Of a DNA stretch of 64,000 bases, positions 52,308-60,691 are shown piece after piece. This DNA is from Streptomyces sp. NRRL WC-3626 (GTDB taxonomy: Bacteria; Actinomycetota; Actinomycetes; Streptomycetales; Streptomycetaceae): the NCBI RefSeq assembly GCF_000718785.1, contig NZ_JOCA01000007.1, forward strand, positions 1 through 64,000, in the 5' to 3' direction. The stretch's first letter is position 1. The number at the start of each line of letters is the position of its first letter. Made by a program: the position numbers and the translations under genes. The notes under the pieces are model-generated. The model was not told where the DNA came from. It searched no databases and saw only the letters and a list, made by a program, of their open reading frames with translations.

Positions 52308-54044
52308 CTACGCCGTCTCCTGCGCGCCGCCGGTGGTGAAGGGCAGCAGGAGCCGCGAGGGGTGGGCGGCGTCGCGGTAGATCTTGTGGGTGACGGGGCG
52401 GCCCACCGGCAGGTGGAAGGCGTCCGGCGGCAGCAGCGCGTTGTGCGCGTCGGCGAGCGGCTCGTCGTTGGAGAGCTCCACGACCAGCCTGTGGCCCGGC
52501 AGGAACGTCGCCGCGAACGGGTAGACGCGCAGCACGTACTCCTCGATCCTCCCCGGCTCGACCGGCACCGCGCGGGTGTGCGGGTGGTGGGGGTCGCCCT
52601 CGGTGGTGCGCCCCTCGTCGAGTTCGCGGTGCGAGGCCTTGAGGTAGGCGGTGGTGACGAGCTGCCGCTTGCCGCCCGGGGCCTCGTCCCACATGCGGAG
52701 GATGAAGTTGGTGTCGGTCTGGTCGATCTCGGCGAAGAGGTGTGCCGCGCCCTGGCCGATCATCTCGGTGGCTTCGGTGAACGGCTCGGTGCTCCAGCTG
52801 AGGATCTCCACCTTGTCGGTGACCGTGAGCGGCGCCTGGTAGAAGCCGTCGGGGACGGCGTGCTCGGCGCCCATCGGCTCGGGCTCGAAGGAGAGCCTGT
52901 GGCGCGGGCGGAGGTAGAGCGGCCTGTGCTCGACGGGCTTCGGCGGCCACTGCGCGCCGGTGACGTACCGGCGGGAGCCCTCGACGTGGACGGTGACGGC
53001 CGGCTCGTCCATCACGCCGTTGTCGATGCCCTTGATCCAGTACTCGTACCAGCGGAACATCTTGTCGTGCTCCTCGATGAAGGGGCGCGACTGCATGGGC
53101 GGGTACGGGCCGATGTCCAGCTTCTTCGGACCGTTGATCCGGTGGTAGAGCTCGATGGTGCCGTCCAGGGTCCAGCCGCGGCCCTGGTCGATCTGGAGCC
53201 AGACCGGGATGTCGATGTCCGCCGCGAGGGTGACCGGGTTGCGTTCCTCGTACCACTCGCCGTCGAGCTCGTTCATCACGATGTCGAACCAGGCCTCGTG
53301 GTTCTTCGGGTAGGTGAGCACATGGACCAGGTTGGGCCAGGCGGCCACGTCCGGGTCGTTCAGGCGCTCGGCGACCCGCTTTTTGATCTCCTCGGGCGAG
53401 TACGTCTCCAGCATCCGGGACTTCACGCCGTCGGTGAACGCCCAGCCGGAGTCGCCGCCGCGGCCCTCGCGGGCGGCGCGCGGCATGAACCACATGATGC
53501 CGCCGTGGTAGGTGGTCTCGTAGAAGTCGTAGTGGCCGCCGCTGACGAAGACCGCCTTGAGGCTCGGGGGCCGCTCGGCCGCGGCGAGCACCTGCATGGA
53601 GCCGAAGTAGGAGATGCCGATCATGCCGACGTTGCCGTCGCACCAGGGCTGGGCCGCGACCCACTCGATGAAGTCGTACGCGTCCTGGCCGAGGGAGACG
53701 CCGCCGGCGTTGTAGTTGCCGATGTGCTCGCCCTCGGAGGCACCGGAGCCGCGCAGGTCTCCGATGACGTGGACATAGCCCTCCCGGACGACGCGGGCGA
53801 TGTCACCGGCCTCGATGCAGCCGTCCCACATGGGGCTGGGCCGGCGCTGCGGCGGTGTCGTCAGGGCTAGGGCCTGGAGTTCCTTGCCGTAGGGGCTGAG
53901 GGCCACCAGCGCGGGCCGCGGGGTGTCGTCCGTGCCACTGTAGGCGTCGGCCGCGAGGGTCACGCCGTCGCGCATCGGCACCCGGAGATCCTTGCGGACG
54001 CCGATCGGCTGCTCGCCCGCGCGGACCGTGTGAAGGTCGGTCAT
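52308..54044 (-). CDS. CocE/NonD-family hydrolase (X-Pro dipeptidyl-peptidase-like)
   Basis: 578-aa serine hydrolase. The alpha/beta-hydrolase core has VRKDLRVPMRDGVTLAADAY, HVIGDLRGSGASEGEH, and the nucleophile Ser in GMIGISYFGSMQ. The helical cap is followed by a C-terminal jelly-roll domain (ETDNFILRMWDEA-like segments; FLPGHRLVVELSNDE). The family includes cocaine esterase, glutaryl-7-ACA acylase and related esterases/amidases. No signal peptide, so intracellular. It is part of a tightly spaced minus-strand run with the MBL hydrolase (gap 18 bp), so it likely works in the same catabolic pathway, cleaving an ester or amide. Confidence 0.92.
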   Translation of the reverse strand: MTDLHTVRAGEQPIGVRKDLRVPMRDGVTLAADAYSGTDDTPRPALVALSPYGKELQALALTTPPQRRPSPMWDGCIEAGDIARVVREGYVHVIGDLRGSGASEGEHIGNYNAGGVSLGQDAYDFIEWVAAQPWCDGNVGMIGISYFGSMQVLAAAERPPSLKAVFVSGGHYDFYETTYHGGIMWFMPRAAREGRGGDSGWAFTDGVKSRMLETYSPEEIKKRVAERLNDPDVAAWPNLVHVLTYPKNHEAWFDIVMNELDGEWYEERNPVTLAADIDIPVWLQIDQGRGWTLDGTIELYHRINGPKKLDIGPYPPMQSRPFIEEHDKMFRWYEYWIKGIDNGVMDEPAVTVHVEGSRRYVTGAQWPPKPVEHRPLYLRPRHRLSFEPEPMGAEHAVPDGFYQAPLTVTDKVEILSWSTEPFTEATEMIGQGAAHLFAEIDQTDTNFILRMWDEAPGGKRQLVTTAYLKASHRELDEGRTTEGDPHHPHTRAVPVEPGRIEEYVLRVYPFAATFLPGHRLVVELSNDEPLADAHNALLPPDAFHLPVGRPVTHKIYRDAAHPSRLLLPFTTGGAQETA

Positions 54045-54062
54045 GATGATGAGGCTCCTGTG

Positions 54063-55004
54063 CTACAGGTTCTGTTCGAGGTGCGTGCGGTAGCCGGCCA
54101 TCGACGTGAAGAACGGCGACGGCTCGAGCGCGGGATCGCCGGTGTAGCCGAGCTCCTCGGCAACGCGGGCGAACGGGGAGTACGGCGAATCCGTCTCCCG
54201 CAGCCCCGCCGTGAGGCATCCGCGGGCGGCCCTGGCGACGCGGGCCTCGACGTCCAGGCTCTGGGTGAGGGCCTCCCGGGCCTCGGCCTCGTCGAGTTCG
54301 ACGCCGTACGGTGTGCCGTCGGCGCGGCGGTAGGGGTGCCCCAGGTAGAGGCGCCGGGGGCGGATCTCGTCCCGCAGGTACTCGAGGCTCGCCCGGTAGG
54401 CGACCGGGTCCGTGTAGCCGGGGAAGCCGTTGGCCGCCCCGTGGACCTGGACGGCGTCGCCGGTGAACACCGAGCGCTGTCCGTCGACGGCGTAGGCGAC
54501 CGATCCGGGGGTGTGGCCCGGTACGGCGTGCACCGACACGGTGACGTCGCCTCCCAGGGAGAGGGTTTCGCCGCCCCTGACCACCAGGGACGGCTCCATC
54601 TCCGCGGAGATGACGGCGTTGGCGGCGGCCGTCGCCTTCGCCTCTCCCCCGGGGTCGTCCAGGTACCGGCCCCGGCCCGCCAGGTACTCCTCCACATGGG
54701 CCCGGCGCGAGCGGAGCATCGGCGCGTCGGCCTCGTGGACGACCACCCGGGCGCGCCGCCCGGTGAGTTCCCACAGGGCGTGCGCCCCGCCGACGTGGTC
54801 GATGTGACCGTGGGTCAGCAGAATCCAGCGCACGTCCTCGATGCGGCGCCCGATCGCCTCGAGTGCCGGGGCCATGCCCTCGGCGGGCGAGGAGGCGATG
54901 CCGGTGTCGACGATCGCCGGCTCGGGTGCGTCGATGAAGAAGCTGTACAGACCGAACCGGCCCCATGGCGACACCAGGGGGTGGACGGCGACTGCCTGCG
55001 TCAT
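54063..55004 (-). CDS. Metallo-beta-lactamase-fold hydrolase
   Basis: 313-aa MBL-fold protein. The zinc-binding motif is LTHGHIDHVGGAHALWE, with a further His in HAVPGHTPGSVAY and an Asp in FTGDAVQVHG. N-terminal SPWGRFGLYSFFIDAPEPAIVDTGI starts the fold. The group includes lactonases and thioesterases as well as hydroxyacylglutathione hydrolases; the C-terminal helical extension is like that of lactonase-type members. ATG at 55004. It is flanked by two alpha/beta hydrolases in one run, which suggests lactone or thioester hydrolysis in the pathway. Confidence 0.9.
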   Translation of the reverse strand: MTQAVAVHPLVSPWGRFGLYSFFIDAPEPAIVDTGIASSPAEGMAPALEAIGRRIEDVRWILLTHGHIDHVGGAHALWELTGRRARVVVHEADAPMLRSRRAHVEEYLAGRGRYLDDPGGEAKATAAANAVISAEMEPSLVVRGGETLSLGGDVTVSVHAVPGHTPGSVAYAVDGQRSVFTGDAVQVHGAANGFPGYTDPVAYRASLEYLRDEIRPRRLYLGHPYRRADGTPYGVELDEAEAREALTQSLDVEARVARAARGCLTAGLRETDSPYSPFARVAEELGYTGDPALEPSPFFTSMAGYRTHLEQNL

Positions 55005-55047
55005 GGTCCTCTTTCCGAAAGTCCGAACTCGTGCCGGGCCGGCCGGG

Positions 55048-55971
55048 TCAGCGCCGGCCGAGGAAGTCGCGCGTCTCCTCGAAGACCTCGCGGTACTCCG
55101 GGATCCAGGAGAAGTGCTGGACGAAGCCGTGGCCGGCGCCGTCGTACCGGCTCACCGTCGTCTCCACTCCGGCCTCGCGCAGCCGCTCCCCGTACAGTTC
55201 GCCCTCGTCGCGCATCGGGTCGTACTGGGCGGTGACGACCAGCGCGGGCGGCAGCCCGGTGAGGTCGGCCCGCTTGAGGGGCGACACCAGCGGGTCGGCG
55301 GGGTCCGCGCCGCTGTCGAGGTAGAAGGCGTTGAAGTGTTTCAGGCCTTCCGTCTCCAGGCCGTAGCCCTTGGCGTTCTCCCGCAGCGAGGCATGGCGCT
55401 CGACGTCGAAGTCCAGGTCGAGCGAGGGGTAGTAGAGGATCTGGTGGGTGATCCGGTCGAAGCCGTCGTCGTGCGCCCGGGCGGCGACCGCGGCGGCGAA
55501 GGTGCCGCCGGAGCTGTCGCCGGCGACGGCGAGGGTCCTGCCGTCCCAGCCCAGGTCCGCGTTCTCCCCCGCCGCCCAGCGCACGACGGCGTAACAGTCG
55601 TCGAGACCTGCCGGGAAGGCCGCCTCGGGGGCCAGCCGATAGCCGACGGACACGACCTTGAGTCCGGTCTCCTTCGCCAGCGAGCGGGCTACGTGGTCGT
55701 GGGTCTCCAGGCTGCCGAGGAAGAACGCTCCGCCGTGGAAGTAGACCAGCAGGCCGTGGCTGTCGGCCCGGTCCGGGGTGTAGACGCGTACCGGCACCTC
55801 GCCGACGGACGTCTTCGCCGTGATGTCCTCGACGGCGTGGAGCGGCAGGCGCTCCTCCGGGGGAGCCACGTGGGTCTCGTCCGCGGCGCGCATGGCGACC
55901 GGGTCGAGCGGGGCTCCGTCCGGGGCCGGCAGGCCGGCCAGGAACGTGGCGATCTCGGGGTGCAGTGTCAT
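55048..55971 (-). CDS. Alpha/beta hydrolase of the hormone-sensitive-lipase family
   Basis: 307-aa esterase. The oxyanion-hole motif is YFHGGAFFLGS, the nucleophile lies in AGDSSGGTFA, the catalytic Asp is probably in QYDPMRDEG, and the His in YDGAGHGFVQ. The PALVVTAQYDP segment is typical for the HSL/family IV esterases, which prefer short-chain esters. ATG at 55971 lies 4 bp after the monooxygenase stop, so the two genes are probably co-translated. A role in hydrolysing an ester made by the upstream oxygenase is plausible. Confidence 0.92.
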   Translation of the reverse strand: MTLHPEIATFLAGLPAPDGAPLDPVAMRAADETHVAPPEERLPLHAVEDITAKTSVGEVPVRVYTPDRADSHGLLVYFHGGAFFLGSLETHDHVARSLAKETGLKVVSVGYRLAPEAAFPAGLDDCYAVVRWAAGENADLGWDGRTLAVAGDSSGGTFAAAVAARAHDDGFDRITHQILYYPSLDLDFDVERHASLRENAKGYGLETEGLKHFNAFYLDSGADPADPLVSPLKRADLTGLPPALVVTAQYDPMRDEGELYGERLREAGVETTVSRYDGAGHGFVQHFSWIPEYREVFEETRDFLGRR

Positions 55972-55975
55972 GGGG

Positions 55976-57091
55976 TCACTCCTGCGGGGCGGCGGGGGCG
56001 GGCTTCTGGCCGGGGAAGACCTCGTCGATCTCGTCCTCGGACCAGCCCTGGCGGGAAATGCTCTGCAGCTTGTCGGTCACCGGCTTCCGGGTGGCCTGGT
56101 ACAGGGCCAGTGCCTCCTTCACGGAGTCCGCCTCGCGCAGGGCGTCGGCGAGCGCGCCGCCGTCCTCGATGGCCGAGTTGGCGCCCTGGCCCTGGTGGTG
56201 CAGCATCGAGTGGGCCGAGTCGCCCACGAGGACGACGGAGTCCGAGTGCCATGTGTCGACCGGGTCGATGTCGTAGACGGCGCGGACGTTCACGGTGTCC
56301 ATGTCGAGGCCCCGCGCGATGCTCACGAGACGCTCGTCGAAGCCCTCCACCGTCTTCAGGAGGTCGTCCTTGGTGACCTGGGGGGTCCAGGTGCCGTCCG
56401 GACACAGGGCGGTGATGTCGAACGAGACCTGGCCCCGGTGGCGCAGCGGCAGCAGGTAGAGCTTGGTGCCCCGGCCGATGTACATGCGGAGGTTGTCGTC
56501 GTCGACCATGCCGTGGGCGGCGTCGAGGGAGATGACGGCACGGTAGGCGTGCTCGCCCGCGAACACCGGGCCCTGGTCGCTGAACAGCTCGCGGCGCACG
56601 ACCGACTTGATGCCGTCGGCGCCGACGACCAGGTCGGCCTCGACGCTGGTGCCGTCGGCGAAGGTGAGGACGGAGCGGTCGCCCTTGTCCTCGACCTTCT
56701 CGAGCTTGTGACCGAGGTGGACCATGCCGGCGGGGAGCACGCCCAGGAGGGCTTCGATGAAGTCGCCGCGGTGGATCAGGTGGGTGTGGGTCTGCTCGCC
56801 CGCGGCCGGCCATGTCTCCTTCATGATCGGGTCGCAGGTGGCGGTGAGGATCTCGAAGTACTCGCTCGGCGAGGTGACCTTCGCGATGGCGTCGAAGATC
56901 CCCCACTCGCGGAACCGGTTCATGGTCGCGGGGCGCAGACCGATGCCGGCGCCCACCTCGCGGATCCGGTTGGCCTGCTCGTACACGTTGACTTCGGCAC
57001 CGAGCAGGCTGAGGGCCTTGGCCGCAGCCGCACCGCCGTAGCCCGCTCCGACGACGGCGATCTTCAGGTTCTTCAGCTCTGAGGACTGCAT
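55976..57091 (-). CDS. FAD-dependent monooxygenase (salicylate-hydroxylase-like)
   Basis: 371-aa class A flavoprotein monooxygenase. The N-terminal Rossmann motif is VVGAGYGGAAAAKALSLLG, the middle DG motif is LVVGADGIKSVVR, and the FAD ribityl-binding GD motif is VVLVGDSAHSMLHHQGQGANSAIED. The REVGAGIGLRPATMNRFREWGI segment resembles salicylate or hydroxybenzoate hydroxylases. It would use NAD(P)H and O2 to hydroxylate an aromatic or enolic substrate in the cytosol. ATG at 57091. It sits between the phosphotriesterase-like lactonase gene and two esterases, consistent with ring hydroxylation followed by hydrolysis. Confidence 0.9.
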   Translation of the reverse strand: MQSSELKNLKIAVVGAGYGGAAAAKALSLLGAEVNVYEQANRIREVGAGIGLRPATMNRFREWGIFDAIAKVTSPSEYFEILTATCDPIMKETWPAAGEQTHTHLIHRGDFIEALLGVLPAGMVHLGHKLEKVEDKGDRSVLTFADGTSVEADLVVGADGIKSVVRRELFSDQGPVFAGEHAYRAVISLDAAHGMVDDDNLRMYIGRGTKLYLLPLRHRGQVSFDITALCPDGTWTPQVTKDDLLKTVEGFDERLVSIARGLDMDTVNVRAVYDIDPVDTWHSDSVVLVGDSAHSMLHHQGQGANSAIEDGGALADALREADSVKEALALYQATRKPVTDKLQSISRQGWSEDEIDEVFPGQKPAPAAPQE

Positions 57092-57104
57092 GATGGTTCT
57101 CGCT

Positions 57105-58070
57105 CTACTTCTGAAGGGTGAGGAAATCGGCGGGGTTGTCGACGAAGACCGTCTTGATGGCGGCGTCGTCGAGACCGGCGGCGCGGAGGTCCGGAATGAG
57201 GTCCTCGAAGATGTAGTTGACGGTGTGGCCCTTGACCCCGGGCCAGCCGAGCGGGCTGCAGTTGGCGTCGGCGGAGGCGAGGACCTGCTTGAGCCGCCGG
57301 CCGCCGTCGATGAACCGCAGGAAGTGGTCGAGGCGCTCCTTGCGGGGGCGGGCCCAGAACGGCGGGTCGGGCAGCTCGGTCTCGTAGCCGAAGGTGTCGA
57401 AGCCGATGCGGCCGCCCTTCCCGGCGATCCAGACGTCACGCGTCTTCTCGGCGTTCACACCGTCGTCGACGTGTCCGAACAGGACGCGATCCAGCGGCAG
57501 GCCCTCTTCGTCGAAGATCGAGATCGCGTTCTCGGCGTCGATGGCCAGGTGGGTCAGCAGGGGCGCGCCGGTGCTGAGCGAGGCCCGGGCGGCGGCACGG
57601 TAGATGCGCTTGTCCAGGTCCGTCATACGGCCGCCGCGGCTGACGCCGACCTTGATGACGCCGGCGAGGCTGCCGGTGCCCCCGATACCGACGGTGATCT
57701 CGTGGACGAACTGCCGCATCAGGTAGTCCACGTCGGCGTTCGCGAAGTGCGGCAGAGCGGTGTCACCGCCGACGAAGCCGGTGCAGGCGACGATGTGGAC
57801 GCCGGTCTTCGCGGACAGCGACTTGTAGTGGTCGACGTCGCGGCCGTTGCAGATGCCCGTCGCGTCGACGAAGGTGCCGCCGCCGTACTCGTGGAACGCG
57901 CGCAGTTTCGGGACGGTCTCCTGGTACCGCTGCTCGGGCGTCTTCCACCACTTGGTGTCCAGTTCGGAGCCGGGCATGCCGTATCCGATGTGCTCGTGGA
58001 CGGCCACGAGTCCCAGCTCCTCGGCCGGGACCGGCCCCAGGACCGTGTTCACTCTCGACACAACGCTCAC
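57105..58070 (-). CDS. Phosphotriesterase-family metallohydrolase (lactonase-like)
   Basis: 321-aa TIM-barrel hydrolase. All binuclear-metal ligands of the PTE family can be placed: His25 and His27 (VHEHIG), Lys140 (VIKVG, carbamylated bridging lysine), His174 (LLTHLAID), His200 (FGHVDDG) and Asp268 (SADANC). Family members hydrolyse lactones, phosphotriesters or similar bonds; the native activity of most is lactonase. GTG at 58070. It is the second gene of the run, 40 bp behind a close paralogue that lacks these ligands. Together they may form a hetero-oligomer. The substrate is unknown. Confidence 0.9.
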   Translation of the reverse strand: MSVVSRVNTVLGPVPAEELGLVAVHEHIGYGMPGSELDTKWWKTPEQRYQETVPKLRAFHEYGGGTFVDATGICNGRDVDHYKSLSAKTGVHIVACTGFVGGDTALPHFANADVDYLMRQFVHEITVGIGGTGSLAGVIKVGVSRGGRMTDLDKRIYRAAARASLSTGAPLLTHLAIDAENAISIFDEEGLPLDRVLFGHVDDGVNAEKTRDVWIAGKGGRIGFDTFGYETELPDPPFWARPRKERLDHFLRFIDGGRRLKQVLASADANCSPLGWPGVKGHTVNYIFEDLIPDLRAAGLDDAAIKTVFVDNPADFLTLQK

Positions 58071-58110
58071 CTTCGAGTAGGAGACTTGACGGTTGTCGGC
58101 GCCGGCGCGC

Positions 58111-59085
58111 TCAGCGCACCGACAGCAGGTCGCGCGGGTTCTCCACGAGAATCCGCCGCGCGTCCTCGGGCTTGAGACCCTGTGTCTTCAGAAGCGGGAC
58201 GAAGCTGGTCAGGACGTGGCTGTACGGCAGGTCGTTGCCGGTGTGGCCCTTCGCCACGCCGGTCGCGCCGGCCGACAGCAGGATCCGGTCGGCGAAGCCG
58301 GCCTCGACGAGGGCGGCGACCAGGTCGGCCCGCCCGGCGTCGGTGAGGTGGGTGCCGTCCTCGGTGCCCACGTGGTCGAGGGCCACGTAGGCGCCGCGGC
58401 GGGCCACCTCCAGGGGCGCGCCGGAGGCGACGGCGTCCGCGCGGTCGAGTCCGCCCACGACGACGCGGTCGGCGGGGAGTCGCTCGTCGAGGACGATGTC
58501 GAGGTCGTGGAGGGCGTCCTTGCCGTAGCGGACGGAGACCGCGACGCCGGTGCTCAGAGCGGTCCGGGCCGCACCCCGGAACAGGCTCTCGTCGGTCGCG
58601 GTCATGCCGTCGCGGGTCGCGGTGGTGGCCACCAGGCCCGCCGCGCCGCGGCGCTCGACCCGCGGGACCACCATGCCCTCGGTGACCTCCCTGGTGAACA
58701 GGTCGGCGAACCTCTCCGCCGGCCACGGCGTGGGCGGGTTGGTCTGCGGGGTGAGGAAGTAGCCGCCGAGCAGTTCCTCCGGGCCCTGGCCGGTGGACGC
58801 GACGATGTGCACGCCGGTCGTACGGGCGAGGGTCTCGTACAGCCGGACGTCGCGGCCGTGGAACATGCCGGTGCTGTCGACGATCGTGCCGCCGCCGTGG
58901 GCGCGGAAGTCCCCCAGCTTCGCGGCGAGGACCTCGAAGATCTCGGCGCGGTCGATGCGGACGTCGTAGGCGTGTTCGGCTCCCGGCACCACCGACAGCA
59001 GCGCCTCATGGACCGAGACGACACCCAGCTCGTCGGCCGGCACCGGTCCCAGGACGGTGTTCACGGTGTTGCTCTTGACGCTCAT
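58111..59085 (-). CDS. Phosphotriesterase-family paralogue lacking the metal site
   Basis: 324-aa homologue of the next gene, with the same start (NTVNTVLGPVPADELGVVSVHE) and the same end (RRILVENPRDLL). Metal ligands are largely lost: His26 remains but its partner His is Ala28 (HEALL), the bridging Lys becomes Thr154 (LVATTAT), the third His becomes Arg186 (VSVRYG), the fourth becomes Gly212 (VGGLDR), and the Asp becomes Gly273 (LSAGATG). The reading frame is intact and codon bias normal, so it is a maintained pseudoenzyme rather than a decayed gene. It may be a regulatory or structural partner of the active paralogue. ATG at 59085 with GAGGCAGG upstream; first gene of the minus-strand catabolic run. 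Confidence 0.85.
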   Translation of the reverse strand: MSVKSNTVNTVLGPVPADELGVVSVHEALLSVVPGAEHAYDVRIDRAEIFEVLAAKLGDFRAHGGGTIVDSTGMFHGRDVRLYETLARTTGVHIVASTGQGPEELLGGYFLTPQTNPPTPWPAERFADLFTREVTEGMVVPRVERRGAAGLVATTATRDGMTATDESLFRGAARTALSTGVAVSVRYGKDALHDLDIVLDERLPADRVVVGGLDRADAVASGAPLEVARRGAYVALDHVGTEDGTHLTDAGRADLVAALVEAGFADRILLSAGATGVAKGHTGNDLPYSHVLTSFVPLLKTQGLKPEDARRILVENPRDLLSVR

Positions 59086-59258
59086 GCCTGCCTCACGTCT
59101 TCCGGTGTGGGATGCGCGGAACACACCCTGTGGGTGCGATCACAGTACGCATTCGCTTTACAGGCCGTCAATGAAACGAACGCCACGAAAAAACAATTCA
59201 CCATGGGTTGCGTACAGGGTCTCGGACCCCCTTCACCGGCGCGGACGCGGATGCGGAA

Positions 59259-59275
59259 CATGCACGCCGTGCATG
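59259..59275. promoter_or_regulatory. 17-bp palindrome in the divergent P450/PTE promoter
   Basis: CATGCACG-c-CGTGCATG, a perfect 8-bp inverted repeat around one base, 59 bp upstream of the P450 start. The surrounding 59130-59320 is unusually AT-rich for this genome, as expected for a divergent promoter region. Candidate binders are the LysR (61838) or TetR (62772) proteins. Confidence 0.6.
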
Positions 59276-59333
59276 AAGGGTCATGTAAAGCATTCACTTG
59301 TTCGATGTGGGGTCGACGACTTCACTGAGGGGC

Positions 59334-60506
59334 ATGAGCACCCCTCCCACCTCCGACGTCGACCTCTTCGCCGACGACGTCGTCCTCGATCCGTACCCCG
59401 CCCACGCCGAGCTGCGGGAATGTGGCCCTGTCGTCCATCTCCCCCGGAACGACGTCTACGCGCTGACGCGGTACGACGTCGTCCGTGACGCCCTCGCGGA
59501 CTGGGAGTCGTTCTCGTCGGCCTCGATCGCGTTCAATCCGATGGCCAACGAGGCACTCACCGGCACCTCCCTCGCCTCCGACCCTCCCGCGCACACCCAG
59601 CTGCGCGCCGCGCTCACCGAGAACCTCTCGCCGCGCGCGCTGCGCGGTCTCAAGGCCGGGATCGACACGAAGGCGGACGCCCTCGTCGCCGAGCTGGTCG
59701 AGAAGGGCTCCTTCGAGGCCATCGACGCCCTCGCCCGGGCCTTCCCGCTGGCGGTCGTCGCGGACCTGATCGGCTTCACGGGCCATGTGCGCGCCAACAT
59801 GCTGCGCTGGGGCCAGGCCGCCATGCAGGTCCTCGGCCCGATGAACCAGCGCACGGCCGAGAACTTCCCCATCGCCGGCGAGCTGTACACCTGGTGCTCC
59901 CAGGTCAAGGCCGAGGACCTGGCCGAGGGCTCCGTGGGCCGCGGCATCTTCGAAGCCGAGGCACGCGGCGCCATTCCCCCGGACACGGCCGGCCACATCA
60001 TCCACCAGTACCTCGGCGCCGGTGTCGACAGCACCATCGCGGCGATCGGCAACATCGTCGCCCTCTTCGCCGAGCACCCGGACCAGCTCGCCCTGGTCCG
60101 CGCCGACCCCACGCTGGTGCCCGCGGCGTTCAACGAGGTGCTGCGCTACTGGGCGCCCATCAACACCTGGGGCCGGCTCGCCACGAAGGACGTCGAGGTC
60201 GGCGGGACCGTCATCCCGGCGGGCGCCCAGGTCGCCGTGCTGCTCGGCGCCGGCAACCGCGACCCGCGGCACTACGACGACCCGGACACCTTCCTCGTCG
60301 AGCGCAACCCGGTCGACCACCTGGGGTTCGGGTACGGGCCGCACGGCTGTGCCGGCCAGGGACTCGCCCGCCTGGAGGCGCACGCCGTGATCGAGGCGCT
60401 CTCCCGGCGCGTCGAACGTCTCGTCGCCGGACCCGAGGTCCGCGTTCCCGGCAACACCACCCGGAGCATCGAAGCGCTCCCCGTCCTGGAGGTGATCCCC
60501 GCGTGA
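59334..60506 (+). CDS. Cytochrome P450
   Basis: 390-aa bacterial P450. The heme loop is FGYGPHGCAGQGLA with axial Cys339. The I-helix is LGAGVDSTIAAI with Asp232-Ser-Thr in the O2-activation position, and FNEVLRYWAPI has the ExxR pair. The sequence resembles class I soluble P450s that hydroxylate terpenes and aromatics (the CYP101/176/199 group style), but the substrate cannot be assigned. ATG at 59334 after TGAGG. It overlaps the ferredoxin gene by 4 bp (GTGA) and is followed by its own ferredoxin reductase, so a complete electron-transfer chain is encoded. Confidence 0.94.
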   Translation: MSTPPTSDVDLFADDVVLDPYPAHAELRECGPVVHLPRNDVYALTRYDVVRDALADWESFSSASIAFNPMANEALTGTSLASDPPAHTQLRAALTENLSPRALRGLKAGIDTKADALVAELVEKGSFEAIDALARAFPLAVVADLIGFTGHVRANMLRWGQAAMQVLGPMNQRTAENFPIAGELYTWCSQVKAEDLAEGSVGRGIFEAEARGAIPPDTAGHIIHQYLGAGVDSTIAAIGNIVALFAEHPDQLALVRADPTLVPAAFNEVLRYWAPINTWGRLATKDVEVGGTVIPAGAQVAVLLGAGNRDPRHYDDPDTFLVERNPVDHLGFGYGPHGCAGQGLARLEAHAVIEALSRRVERLVAGPEVRVPGNTTRSIEALPVLEVIPA

Positions 60507-60691
60507 GGATCGTTCTCGACCGCCCCCGCTGCGAGGGCCACGGCCTGTGCGAGGAGGCCGCACCGCAGCTCATGCACCTCGACGACGAGGGCGAACTGGT
60601 GCTGGACAAGGAGGAGGTCGACGGCGCCGACGCATCCCTGGCGGCCGCCGCCGCCCGTGTGTGCCCGGTCGCGGCACTGAGGGTCGAATGA
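60503..60691 (+). CDS. [3Fe-4S]-type ferredoxin
   Basis: 62-aa ferredoxin, partner of the adjacent P450. Cluster ligands are Cys10, Cys16 and Cys54 (RCEGHGLCEE ... VCPVAAL), with His13 at the position that would be Cys in a [4Fe-4S] protein; the CxxHxxC form occurs in P450-associated [3Fe-4S] ferredoxins. It is acidic, as usual. GTG start overlaps the P450 stop (60503-60506), and its stop overlaps the reductase ATG (60688-60691), so all three are translationally coupled. Confidence 0.93.
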   Translation: MRIVLDRPRCEGHGLCEEAAPQLMHLDDEGELVLDKEEVDGADASLAAAAARVCPVAALRVE

